Assembly (NCBI RefSeq): GCF_024734385.1
Contig: NZ_JANHAP010000006.1
Coordinates: 62,001 to 126,000 of the forward strand
Direction of reading: 5' to 3'
Source of the DNA: Dasania sp. GY-MA-18
GTDB lineage: Bacteria; Pseudomonadota; Gammaproteobacteria; Pseudomonadales; Dasaniaceae
Length of the DNA: 64,000 nucleotides
Of this stretch, positions 34,108-43,326 are shown piece by piece (the stretch's first letter is position 1; each line of letters opens with the position of its first letter). The translations under genes were made by a program, and so were the position numbers. Under the pieces are notes generated by a model. That model was not told the DNA's origin, did no database searches, and worked only from the letters and a program-made list of their open reading frames with translations.

Positions 34108-35499
34108 TTATTGGACCTCGGTTTGTGCTGATTGCGGAAACTTATGGTTTTCCGCCTGGCGGATGATGATCTCCCCTAAGCCTAGGGTGAATAACACGCC
34201 GATTAATACTGGCCATTGCACCCCTTCGCCGGGTATGTAAATAAACAGGAATATGGTTAAACCTAGTACCGACATACAGAGGTAGGCTGCCAATTTGGCC
34301 ACGGCGTCACCACCGGGGATTTTATAGGGGCGGGGGTGGTCTGGGTCGGTTTTGCGCATGCGCACAAACGACAACAACATGCCTTGGTAAGGTAATAAGA
34401 AGATTACCGCGCTAAAGGCAAATAGCGACCAGAATAGATCTTCGTTACTGCCTGAAATAAAACCGTATAGCAGCAAGGTGGCGGTGCTTACGGCACCGGT
34501 TAGTATGGCTGCGCCTACAGGCGTGCCGCGGGTGGGGTGCTCTATGCCAAATACTTTGGGTAGCTCGCCATCGTGGGCGGCTTCCGCCGCTGCGCGGTTG
34601 CAACCCAAAGACCAGGTTACACCGTTAGAGAAGAAGGTATATAAAGCAGCAACACCTAAGGCCAGTGCCGTGGCCTGCCCTAAGGGGGATTCACCTAAAA
34701 ATAGGTATAGCGTATCCATTAAACCTTCAACTAGGTTGATGTCGCCAGCGGGTATGGCCGCCAAGATGGCGATGGTGGCAAGTATGTACAGCAGGATGAT
34801 GATAGTAGCTGATAAAAAGATGGCTTTGGGTACATCTTTAGCCGGGTTTTTCATTTCGTCACTACTGGCGCTGATCAGCTCAAAACCCAGCATGCCATAG
34901 ATGATGGCGGGGATGTATTGCAGGCTGCTGCCCAAGTCTGGCGTTAGGGTCTCCCAGTTTAAGGGGTTGGCCATGCCGTGGCTTTGGGTGTAGTTGAGGG
35001 CGCCAAAAATCAGTACTAAAAAGACCACAACTTTTAATATGGCACCGATATTGGGTACCCATTTACCTATATTAAGGGTGATAACGTTAACCCCTACGGC
35101 AATCCAGGTAAGGGCTATGCCCATCATAATCTGGCTGTTTAGCGATAGTTCGGGGTAAAACAGCTGTTTAAATATGCCGGCAAACAGGATAAAGATAGCT
35201 GGCATCCACACTGCAGTGTTAACCCAGTAGCCCCAAGTGGCTCTTGAGGCCCAGCGGCCGCCAAAGGCTTTTTTAATCCAGGCGTAAATGCCGCCCTGTT
35301 CGGGGTAGGCACAGCCCATTTCGGCGCAGATTAAAGCAAAGGGAATAAGAAAGATGCCGCAGAGAAAGACCCACCAAAAAATGCTGGAGGCACCTACAGA
35401 GGCTGCCGCCGCTAAGGTATCTAGTAATAAGATGGCTGAGACGGTAAATAGGACCAAATCTTTTTGGCCTAGCGTTTTAGTGTGATGAGGGGTGCTCAT
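34108..35499 (-). CDS. APC-family amino acid/amine permease
   Basis: 463 aa with about twelve membrane helices and AGGAG before the start. The N-terminal KTLGQKDLVLFTVSAILLLDT and the helix-2/3 region AEMGCAYPEQGGIYAWIKKAFGG are typical of APC transporters; a further family mark is SSDEMKNPAKDVPKAI. It should import an amino acid or polyamine by proton or sodium symport. Its coupling to an aldehyde dehydrogenase, and the nearby propionyl-CoA synthase, suggest a diamine, beta-alanine-like or related substrate. Confidence 0.88.
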   Translation of the reverse strand: MSTPHHTKTLGQKDLVLFTVSAILLLDTLAAAASVGASSIFWWVFLCGIFLIPFALICAEMGCAYPEQGGIYAWIKKAFGGRWASRATWGYWVNTAVWMPAIFILFAGIFKQLFYPELSLNSQIMMGIALTWIAVGVNVITLNIGKWVPNIGAILKVVVFLVLIFGALNYTQSHGMANPLNWETLTPDLGSSLQYIPAIIYGMLGFELISASSDEMKNPAKDVPKAIFLSATIIILLYILATIAILAAIPAGDINLVEGLMDTLYLFLGESPLGQATALALGVAALYTFFSNGVTWSLGCNRAAAEAAHDGELPKVFGIEHPTRGTPVGAAILTGAVSTATLLLYGFISGSNEDLFWSLFAFSAVIFLLPYQGMLLSFVRMRKTDPDHPRPYKIPGGDAVAKLAAYLCMSVLGLTIFLFIYIPGEGVQWPVLIGVLFTLGLGEIIIRQAENHKFPQSAQTEVQ

Positions 35500-35598
35500 A
35501 GTACTCCTGGCCTTGTGGGCGTGGTAAATACTGGATTATCAAAAAAAAGGTTCTACTCTTGTTAGCGTAGCTTGGCATAGCTTTGGGAAAAATGAATT

Positions 35599-35611
35599 AC
35601 CCCAAAGGGGT
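35599..35611. promoter_or_regulatory. Inverted repeat upstream of TonB receptor
   Basis: ACCCC-AAA-GGGGT lies about 217 bases before the receptor start at 35822, in the 322-base gap 35500-35821 that otherwise shows no gene. A close relative (ACCC-CTT-GGGT) lies a similar distance before the receptor at 39025-41490, so a shared regulator is possible. Confidence 0.4.
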
Positions 35612-35821
35612 GGTGCGTTTTTTCCTTTATATGGGCTACAGTTATGCTGACGGTGTATATCATGGAACAGTTATATGCCTAATATCTATAAAAAGAGGTC
35701 TTAAACCTTAGGGGACTATATACAGCTTGAGATGCTGATTTGGTGTGGTTTCACCATGCTAAAGCAAGTCTATAGGCTGCAATGTAGTAACAACATAACA
35801 ATGAAATATTTGAGGCAGATT

Positions 35822-38152
35822 ATGATACCTAGCACATTCATGAATGGCGCTTGTAAGTTGGCCAGTCCCAATCTAAAAAAACTTTTTAAACTCTCAGCCC
35901 TCAGTTTGGCAGTAGCTAGTACATCAGCTTACTCTAAAGTGTTGGAAGAGATGATTGTTACCGTACAAAAGCGTGAGCAAACCATGCAGGATATCCCTGT
36001 AGCGGTTTCGGCCTTTAACGGTGAAGACATGGTAAACATGGGCGTGGGCGATATTCGCGGCCTAGTTGACCTAACCCCAGGCTTTAACGGTAAAACCGAA
36101 GACAGCTTTATTGATGCCTTGGCTATACGTGGCATCGTGACCAACGACTTTGGTATAGGTGGTGATCCATCAGTTGCTATTTTTGTCGATAACGTTTGGG
36201 CTGGCCGTAACGGCGGCGTACAAATGGCGTTTTACGACATGGCTAGAGCCGAGGTTGTTAAAGGTCCACAAAGTACACTATTTGGCCGTAACGCTATCGC
36301 CGGTGGTATTAACATCGTTACCAACGAGCCTAATGAATTAGAAGAAGGTGCGATTGCGGTTACTGTCGATGAGCACGGCTACGATGCTAACGGTATGATT
36401 AACGTGCCTTTAACGGACGAGTGGTTCTTCCGTGCTGCAGCGTTTACTAAAGATGCCGATGGCTGGTTAGAAAACGTAGAGGGTGGCGATGATTTAGGTG
36501 CCAACGAAGTATTTTCTACTCGCTTGGGTTTAAAGTATGCCGGTGAAGATGTAGAAGCCGTTTTCCGTATGGGCTACGAAGATAGAGAGCAAGACGCCTC
36601 TGTTTACTGGACGCCGATTAATGGTTTGCCAGAAGATAAAGTGGCTACAGATTTAGGCTCTGACGGTTTTGATAAGAGTGAGATCTTTAGCGCACAGGCT
36701 AATGTTAGCTGGTTTATTAACTCAGATTACACCATGTTATCGGTTACCGGCTATAAAAGTTATGACTTCGATTACTTAGAGGATTATGACGGTACTAGCA
36801 GTAAAGTAAATAACTATGGCCAGCAGCAAGAAGTTGATTATATCAGCCAAGAGTTTCGCCTAGTGTATGAAGGCGAAGGTAATATCACATGGTTTGCGGG
36901 TATCAGTGCTTACCAAGAAGATATCGATGCGCGCTTTGATTATCAATATGATGAAGATGCTTTATGTGCAGCGATAAGCCAGACTGACTCTGCTGATTTC
37001 TTTGGTCCTGCAACGGGTTGTGCGGATCAAAACTTTGAGGATTATTGGGATGAAGTAACGGTTCAGGGTACTGGTAGCCAAATATCTCAAGCCGATATTC
37101 TTAGTGATAAGTCTGAAGTGTTTCTTGATACGCTAAAAAGCACCGGCTGGTCGGTATACGGCGACATTAACATGATGTTTATGGATGATCGTTTAGGCGT
37201 TACCGTGGGTGGCCGTTACACCATGGATAAGAAAGAGATGGAAATTGAAATCTTGGATTCAGGCGGTGCATTAGGCAATAACTTCGGCGTAGAGTTTTAC
37301 ACCGATGGTGCTGTAAAAGATGACGAAGAGTGGAGCGAGTTTACTCCGCGTTTAGCTGTTAACTTTGATGCAACTGATGACATCTCTGTTTACTATAACT
37401 GGGCTAAAGGCTACAAAACTGGCGGTTATTCTACCTTTGGTGTGTTAAATGATGGTGTTGATGCTAATGGCGCGGCCATAAATCCAATGCCTTTGTCTTT
37501 TGACCCCGAAGAAACCACCAACAATGAAATTGGTATGAAGTCGGTATTACTAGATGGCAGTATGCAGCTTAACCTTGCTTACTTCACTTATAAGTACACT
37601 GACTTACAGTTGATCATTTTCGAAAGTGGTGCGTCTTTAGTTAAAAACCTGGGTGAAGCTGAAACCGAAGGTGTAGAGATGGACGTAAACTGGGCGCCAG
37701 GTGAGCGCTGGAGTATACGTGCGGCTGCAGCTTGGATGGACACCGAGATCACTGAAGAGATAGAAGCTGGTGACGGTAGCAAAGGTAATAAGTTACAAAT
37801 GGCGCCAGATTTTTCGGGCTCTATTATCACTACTTACACCGTACCCGTAGAAAAGGGTGAAGTTTATGTAACCGGTACTTATATCTATCAAGGTGAAGTG
37901 TTTGGTGGACCTGGTAACTTCCAGTCAGCAAAAGTTGATGAGTGGGAGCAGATTGACCTACGCTTCGGCTACCGCAGCTACGATGAGTGGTCGGTAACCT
38001 TGTGGATAGAGAACATCACTAACGAAGAATACTTCGAGCGTGGTTGGGAAAATGCCGATGAGGATAACACCGGTGGTTACGGTGTAGTTAATAGCTTGGT
38101 ATGGCCAAACCGTCCCCGCACTGCTGGTGTTACCTTCGACATGAAGTTCTAA
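35822..38152 (+). CDS. TonB-dependent receptor
   Basis: 776 aa from the ATG at 35822, chosen because GAGG lies six bases upstream; earlier in-frame ATGs give a poor leader. A signal peptide (about 15-38, LFKLSALSLAVASTSAYS) is followed by a plug with EEMIVTVQKREQTMQDIPVA, where the TonB-box-like part lies, and a barrel ending in FDMKF. It is strongly related in its plug (SFIDALAIRGIVTNDFGIGG) to the receptor at 39025. Both probably import related ligands. It ends before a good terminator. Confidence 0.93.
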   Translation: MIPSTFMNGACKLASPNLKKLFKLSALSLAVASTSAYSKVLEEMIVTVQKREQTMQDIPVAVSAFNGEDMVNMGVGDIRGLVDLTPGFNGKTEDSFIDALAIRGIVTNDFGIGGDPSVAIFVDNVWAGRNGGVQMAFYDMARAEVVKGPQSTLFGRNAIAGGINIVTNEPNELEEGAIAVTVDEHGYDANGMINVPLTDEWFFRAAAFTKDADGWLENVEGGDDLGANEVFSTRLGLKYAGEDVEAVFRMGYEDREQDASVYWTPINGLPEDKVATDLGSDGFDKSEIFSAQANVSWFINSDYTMLSVTGYKSYDFDYLEDYDGTSSKVNNYGQQQEVDYISQEFRLVYEGEGNITWFAGISAYQEDIDARFDYQYDEDALCAAISQTDSADFFGPATGCADQNFEDYWDEVTVQGTGSQISQADILSDKSEVFLDTLKSTGWSVYGDINMMFMDDRLGVTVGGRYTMDKKEMEIEILDSGGALGNNFGVEFYTDGAVKDDEEWSEFTPRLAVNFDATDDISVYYNWAKGYKTGGYSTFGVLNDGVDANGAAINPMPLSFDPEETTNNEIGMKSVLLDGSMQLNLAYFTYKYTDLQLIIFESGASLVKNLGEAETEGVEMDVNWAPGERWSIRAAAAWMDTEITEEIEAGDGSKGNKLQMAPDFSGSIITTYTVPVEKGEVYVTGTYIYQGEVFGGPGNFQSAKVDEWEQIDLRFGYRSYDEWSVTLWIENITNEEYFERGWENADEDNTGGYGVVNSLVWPNRPRTAGVTFDMKF

Positions 38153-38197
38153 AATTTATTTTAGCCTAAGTTAATGGGCTAAAATGATTTGTACAAC

Positions 38198-38230
38198 AAA
38201 AGCGAAGCTTTTATAGGCTTCGCTTTTTTT
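38198..38230 (+). terminator. Terminator after TonB receptor
   Basis: Stem AAGCGAAGC / GCTTCGCTT (38200-38208 with 38217-38225) with an 8-base loop and a run of T. Confidence 0.9.
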
Positions 38231-38287
38231 TGTGCTGGTATTTTGTGATACTGATGCCATTAAAATAAAAACTAGAGATTAGTTGTT

Positions 38288-38836
38288 ATGAGTAAACCTT
38301 TTGAATTACTGTGTGCTACTGGTTTTATCACTGAGGCCGAGCAGCAGAAGCTACGCGATATCGCTTTGGATTATTGGCGCCAGGGTGTGCTAGAGGGTAA
38401 CCCCAAAGGCCCACATAGGTATAGAGCCAAAATTTGGGGTACAGAGTATTGCAATGATCTTATTAAGCGCCTGGGTGGCCGTATTATTGAGTTTTTTCAG
38501 TTACAGGGTTGCCCGGTGGATCCGCAGCTGGGGTGGATTATTTCCCTTATAGAAAAAGGTGGCCAGGTACACCCGCATTACGATAAATACCCCTACCATG
38601 ATGAATATAAAGCCAAGCATGTGCGCTGTAATATTATGGTGGATAAAGAAAACGCCAGTGGTAATCCCGTTATTGAAGGGCAAATAGTTGATGTGCCTGA
38701 GCGAGCAGTATGGGGCTTTTTCCCCAGTGAGGCCGAGCATGCCACCCAATTAGTGGATGTGAGTAGGCCGCGTATAGTGTTTCAGTTTGGGTTTGTGGTG
38801 CCGGAGGATTATCATTTTCCGCATAGCGGTAAATGA
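38288..38836 (+). CDS. Small 2-oxoglutarate/Fe(II)-type oxygenase
   Basis: 182 aa. The likely iron-binding HxD is in VHPHYDKYP (around residue 100), the distal histidine in SEAEHATQL and the cofactor arginine in RPRIVFQFGF. Size and motifs resemble the short aspartyl/asparaginyl-hydroxylase-like or prolyl-hydroxylase-like oxygenases that often sit beside TonB receptors in marine bacteria. It lies between two convergent receptors; the substrate is unknown. Confidence 0.72.
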   Translation: MSKPFELLCATGFITEAEQQKLRDIALDYWRQGVLEGNPKGPHRYRAKIWGTEYCNDLIKRLGGRIIEFFQLQGCPVDPQLGWIISLIEKGGQVHPHYDKYPYHDEYKAKHVRCNIMVDKENASGNPVIEGQIVDVPERAVWGFFPSEAEHATQLVDVSRPRIVFQFGFVVPEDYHFPHSGK

Positions 38837-38941
38837 TAAGTGGCAAGCTTTAAGTGGTAAGTTGCAAGTAATAAAGATGAGATAAGATCCGTTTGTTCTT
38901 GGGGCTTGCCGCTTGATGCTTAGAGCTGCCCGCAGGGCATA

Positions 38942-38977
38942 AAAAAGGGCGATAACTGTAAAGTTATCGCCCTTTTT
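38942..38977. terminator. Bidirectional terminator
   Basis: Perfect stem GGGCGATAACT / AGTTATCGCCC with loop GTAA, flanked by A5 and T5, between the plus-strand oxygenase and the minus-strand receptor. Confidence 0.92.
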
Positions 38978-39024
38978 AAAATGAGGTTACTAGCGGCTAG
39001 AGGCTAACCGCTAGTGACTGGGTT

Positions 39025-41490
39025 TTACTCCCACTCGTAACCAAAGTTAACACCGAAAGTACGTGGGCGTTTTTGACCAAAGAAATGAGCGGGTAAAATA
39101 CCGCCATTGTTGTTTTGGCCATCCCAACCTTCTTCATCGGTTAAGTTTTCTACGTACATGCCAACGTTCCAGCCGTTGTCAGAGAAGAAACCGTAGCGGA
39201 AAGCCGCTTCGAACTGAGTGTCGATTTCAGTTTCTTTCAGACCTTCCCAGCCGCCGCCACGTGAAGACTCACCGAATACTTCTAGGCTACCTTTTAGCTC
39301 ACCACCGTCTACTGGCAGTCTGTGGTTAATAACCACGGCGCCAGAGTACTCAGGTGCCCAGAATAGTGGGCTCTTCTCGCAGCCATTTACATCGGCTAAC
39401 CCACAGATAGATTGAAGCTTGGTGGCTTCGCTATCTAAGTAAGATAGGGCAAGGTAAATGCTAAAGTTGTCATTGATAGGCGCTGTAACCGTACCTTCTA
39501 GACCGAAGCTTTCAGATTCACCCACATTTTTTACTGTGGCTGCACCTTGGTCGGTGGCGGTTACTACTTGTAGATCGGTGTACTCGTAGTAGAACGCAGT
39601 TAAGCTAACGTCAGCACGGCCATCAAATAGCGTGTCTTTGTAGCCTATCTCGTAAGAATCTACGACTTCAGGATCAAATAAAATACCACCGTAGCCTTCG
39701 CCTTGCTTGATATCTACGTCATTGATGGGATTGCCGTTTTTGTCTACGCCTAGGCCGTAACCTGCGGGTGTACCATCAGGGCCGGCGATACCAAAGCTGG
39801 CATAGCCACCGGCTTTATAGCCTTCAGTGAAGCTGGCGTATAGCATGGCTTCATCGGTAGGGCGGTAACGTACAATGACGCGGGTTTGGGTGTCAGTCCA
39901 CTCTTCGGTTGGGCCGGTAACAGTGCCGTCAGTAGAGAAACCGTAAGCCCAGTAGTTGCCCAGTTCGCTTTCAGGTGTTGGTACATTGATACCAAAGGTT
40001 TTTTCATCGTAGGTGTGACGAATACCAACTTCAGCTTCCCACTGCTCATTGATCTGGTAGCCTAAGTTGGCGTATACAGACCAGCCTTCGTATTCACCAG
40101 TGATGGTGCCTCGCTCTTCTAACAAGCCGTTGGCGCTGGGCGTGAAAGGTGAGCCATAGTAAGCGTATAAATCCGCACAGCCGGTAAATGTGGTTTGTGA
40201 GTAGCCATAATACTCGGCGTAATAGGCGCCGTAGTACTGACACATATGGTCTTCAGAAGAGTTAAGAATAAACTCGGTTTCGATTTCTTCTTTATAGTAA
40301 GAGGCACCGGCATACCAAGATAATGCACCATCGGTATTAGAGGTTAAGCGCAGCTCTTGCTGGAAGTAATCGCCTGTTTGATCTTGGCCGTAGTTACTTA
40401 AATACAGAGGTGTGCCATCGTAGTCTTCGGTGTAGAAGTAATCGTGATCTTTATAACCTGTGTTAGAGGTTAAAGTGGCAAAGTCAAAATCGTATTCGAT
40501 TTTTAAGCCTAAGGTTAAAATTTCGGCATCGTCATCGTCGCCTTGGCCAATATCGCTGTCTAGAGCAAACTCACCGCCCTTAAGTGGCTGTAATTGAGGA
40601 ATGGCTGCAGTAAGCGCATCCCAGGCATCGCCTTCCTGTACGGCGCGATAAACAGAGCCCGATTGGTTGCGCTCTTCGTATTCAACGAAAGTTTGCACCA
40701 TTAGTTGGTCTTTTTCGTAAGTGGTTGAGAAGCGCAGAGCTGCCTTCTCATGCTCAATCATGTCGTCGCCGTTGTAGTTATAAAACTCAGAAACTGGGTT
40801 GGGCATAGATTGGCTTAAGCTGTTGCCGTCGTATTTATTTTCTATTACACCATCTTCATGAGAGTAATAGGCAGCAACGCGCATAGCGAAGTTGTCATTG
40901 ACGGGGATGTTTTGGGCACCCTCAATAGTGCGGCGATCGTTTTCAGCGAGGTCTACATCAACATAGCCATCGGTACCGCCAATTTGCGCTTTTTGCGTGT
41001 GTACGCTGAATGCACCACCTATAGAGTTACGGCCAAATAGGAAACCTTGTGGGCCACGTAGTATCTCAGAACGCTCCATATCGAAAAGCGAGGTTACCGC
41101 TGAGCCGTTACGGCCTTCGTATAAGTCGTTTTTAAAGAAGGCTGCTGATGGATCACCGCCGATACCGAAATCCTGGGTACGTATACCGCGGATGCTGATG
41201 GCATCAATAAAACTGTCTTGGCTGTTACCGGTAACGCCTGGGGTGAATGATACTAAGTCTTTTACGTCATCCATGTTTACGTCTTTGGTGAAGTTACCAG
41301 AGAACGCGGTAATCGCTAGGGGTACGTCTTGTACAGATTCTGAACGTTTGGTTGCTGTTACCATTACTTCTTCTAGCTCTTGTGCAAAAGCAGAAGGGGT
41401 AAGGGACGTAGCCATAATTGACCCGGCAATTGCCGCGGCTAATTTTGACTTCCTGGCCCGAATAACTCGGGGAGATGATTTCATAGTCAT
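39025..41490 (-). CDS. TonB-dependent receptor
   Basis: 821 aa from the ATG at 41490, preceded by GAGGA. A signal peptide (about 17-37, LAAAIAGSIMATSLTPSAFA) precedes QELEEVMVTATKRSESVQDV, the TonB-box region. The plug has SFIDAISIRGIRTQDFGIGG, nearly the same as the receptor at 35822, and MERSEILRGPQGFLFGRNSI. The barrel ends in FGVNFGYEWE, which lacks the usual final aromatic by two residues. Ligand unknown. The 226-base upstream gap contains the ACCC-CTT-GGGT repeat. Confidence 0.93.
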   Translation of the reverse strand: MTMKSSPRVIRARKSKLAAAIAGSIMATSLTPSAFAQELEEVMVTATKRSESVQDVPLAITAFSGNFTKDVNMDDVKDLVSFTPGVTGNSQDSFIDAISIRGIRTQDFGIGGDPSAAFFKNDLYEGRNGSAVTSLFDMERSEILRGPQGFLFGRNSIGGAFSVHTQKAQIGGTDGYVDVDLAENDRRTIEGAQNIPVNDNFAMRVAAYYSHEDGVIENKYDGNSLSQSMPNPVSEFYNYNGDDMIEHEKAALRFSTTYEKDQLMVQTFVEYEERNQSGSVYRAVQEGDAWDALTAAIPQLQPLKGGEFALDSDIGQGDDDDAEILTLGLKIEYDFDFATLTSNTGYKDHDYFYTEDYDGTPLYLSNYGQDQTGDYFQQELRLTSNTDGALSWYAGASYYKEEIETEFILNSSEDHMCQYYGAYYAEYYGYSQTTFTGCADLYAYYGSPFTPSANGLLEERGTITGEYEGWSVYANLGYQINEQWEAEVGIRHTYDEKTFGINVPTPESELGNYWAYGFSTDGTVTGPTEEWTDTQTRVIVRYRPTDEAMLYASFTEGYKAGGYASFGIAGPDGTPAGYGLGVDKNGNPINDVDIKQGEGYGGILFDPEVVDSYEIGYKDTLFDGRADVSLTAFYYEYTDLQVVTATDQGAATVKNVGESESFGLEGTVTAPINDNFSIYLALSYLDSEATKLQSICGLADVNGCEKSPLFWAPEYSGAVVINHRLPVDGGELKGSLEVFGESSRGGGWEGLKETEIDTQFEAAFRYGFFSDNGWNVGMYVENLTDEEGWDGQNNNGGILPAHFFGQKRPRTFGVNFGYEWE

Positions 41491-41679
41491 AACTATCCTC
41501 ACTGACCTTTAGTTTTATTGTTGTAGTTTTTGGCGTTGATTTATTGGTTTTATTTAAAAGAGCCCTAAGGGAGGCTTTTAAACATGGTACTCAGTGCAGC
41601 CCTTGATTTAGCGGTATTTCACTACATCAATATGCATAAGTAACTGCGCAAGATAACGAATACCCTTAAAAGGTTATAT

Positions 41680-41690
41680 ACCCCTTGGGT
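41680..41690. promoter_or_regulatory. Inverted repeat upstream of second TonB receptor
   Basis: ACCC-CTT-GGGT, about 195 bases before the receptor start at 41490 (minus strand). Read on that strand it gives CCCAAGGGGT, closely matching CCCCAAAGGGGT at 35600-35611. Confidence 0.4.
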
Positions 41691-41716
41691 GTAGGTTTGT
41701 GTGAATATTTGGCATT

Positions 41717-43315
41717 TTAATCGTCGATAGGCACCCCCTGTTCACGTAGTGTGCTAAGCATGGTTGATAATTGTGATTCATAACGCTTCCAGCGCCCTAT
41801 AGAGCGGGTATGGGCGGGTTCGCGCACCTGCACAGAGCTGGCAGTGGATACTGCGGCTTTTTGCTGGTGAAAATTTAAGCAGGCGTCTTCCCAAGGGAGC
41901 TCTAAAAAGTCTATTAAGGCTCTGGCATTGGGCTCTAGGTTACTGGCGGTAGCTTCGTAGGAAATGTCAAAAAATTGCCCCGGGAAGCGTTCGCGCCATA
42001 CACCCATCAGGTGACGGTAGCGGGCGTGATGCCTGGCCATTTCGGCCTGATCGTAGGAGTGTAGATAGGCATCGGCAAATAATTGTTTATAGCTGGCAAA
42101 ACAGGCGTCCATGGGGTTGCGAGTTAAATGCACTATTTTGGCATTGGGTAGAGCCTTTAAGATTAAAGGAATCATCATGTAGTTTTGCGGCAGCTTATCA
42201 ACAAAGCGCGGTTTGCCCCCAGATAGTTTTGCAGTGGTTTGTGAGTACAGGCCACCTATTTTTTCTGGATCTAGCAGAATGGCATCTTTAAATAGTTGTG
42301 GTGAAAAACGACGCGGGTCTTGGTGATTGCTCAGCCTGCGTATAGCCAAGCCAAATTGTTGTAACTCACCAGCTGACTGTACCTGTGAATGGCTAGTGAT
42401 AATTCTTTCTACTAAGGTGGTGCCGGTGCGTGGCTGCCCTAGGACGAATATAGGGGCGTTGTTGCTATGGCCGCTTTTGGCTTGTTCGAACCATTCTTTA
42501 GTGAAAGTGTTTTCAATATGCTTGAAAGTCTCTATTTCATGAGCTTCGTCAAACTCTACTGTTTTGCGCCTGGCTTCAGCGCCTTTACTAAATGCTTCGA
42601 AAGCCTTGTCCCATTCCTGTAGATCTTCGTATTCTTTACCCATAGCATAAAAGTAAAAGGGTAGTGCCCGGGGGTGAATATTTTTTTGCGCAGCTAGCGA
42701 TTGCATGGTCTCTATATGCTTGCTGTCTGTTGCTTTTTTGGCGCCAGATAAGGACCAGTGAGCCTGAGGGCTGTTAGGCTGGATATTAAGGATGCTTTCT
42801 AGGACGGTTTCAGATTCTTTTAGCTTGCCATGATAAACCAGGTTGTTGGCATAATTAAGCATATAAGGCGGGTGATTCGGTTGTAGCTCTATGGCTTTTT
42901 GGAAGCACTTTTGAGCGCTTTCATGCTCGCCCATTTGAGATAGCACGGTGCCTAATAAATCATGGACCATGGGGTCATTGCTGGGATGCTTTAGTGCTTG
43001 TTTTAACGCATTGTCAGCTAGATTAATCTGGCCATCAGACATGCAGAGTTTGGCTATTTGCGCCCACGCGGCGGGGTGGTTGTTTTGTAATTTTGTTACG
43101 GAGTTGAAGGCTTGAAAGGCGGTTTTTCTATCCTGCCCCTCTAATGCAACTAGGCCCACTAAAAAATGTGCTTGCACTAAATCTGGCTTGATGTGTATGG
43201 CTCTTTGGCAGCAGTCAGCGGCTTCTCGAATTCTACCTTGGGTTAAGTGTTCAAACCCCTGCTTTAAAAGTTGTTGCAGCATCTGCTGCTCATTCATTTT
43301 AATTTGTGTATTCAT
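41717..43315 (-). CDS. TPR-sulfotransferase family protein
   Basis: 532 aa. Residues about 10-270 are tetratricopeptide repeats (for example AADCCQRAIHIKPDLVQAHF and AQKCFQKAIELQPNHPPYML). From about residue 290 comes a sulfotransferase domain with the phosphosulfate loop LGQPRTGTTLVERII and the 3-prime-phosphate motif LTRNPMDACFASYKQLF. It should transfer sulfate from PAPS to an unidentified acceptor in the cytoplasm. It follows the LuxR-type gene by 11 bases, so they are one operon. Such proteins often neighbour TonB receptors in marine bacteria. Confidence 0.9.
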   Translation of the reverse strand: MNTQIKMNEQQMLQQLLKQGFEHLTQGRIREAADCCQRAIHIKPDLVQAHFLVGLVALEGQDRKTAFQAFNSVTKLQNNHPAAWAQIAKLCMSDGQINLADNALKQALKHPSNDPMVHDLLGTVLSQMGEHESAQKCFQKAIELQPNHPPYMLNYANNLVYHGKLKESETVLESILNIQPNSPQAHWSLSGAKKATDSKHIETMQSLAAQKNIHPRALPFYFYAMGKEYEDLQEWDKAFEAFSKGAEARRKTVEFDEAHEIETFKHIENTFTKEWFEQAKSGHSNNAPIFVLGQPRTGTTLVERIITSHSQVQSAGELQQFGLAIRRLSNHQDPRRFSPQLFKDAILLDPEKIGGLYSQTTAKLSGGKPRFVDKLPQNYMMIPLILKALPNAKIVHLTRNPMDACFASYKQLFADAYLHSYDQAEMARHHARYRHLMGVWRERFPGQFFDISYEATASNLEPNARALIDFLELPWEDACLNFHQQKAAVSTASSVQVREPAHTRSIGRWKRYESQLSTMLSTLREQGVPIDD

Positions 43316-43326
43316 AATAATTCTTT

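Noticed and set aside
25329-35499. Complete 3-hydroxypropionate carbon-fixation bicycle
   Set aside because: No acetyl-CoA or propionyl-CoA carboxylase or malonyl-CoA reductase is in this window; propionyl-CoA synthase alone does not show autotrophy.
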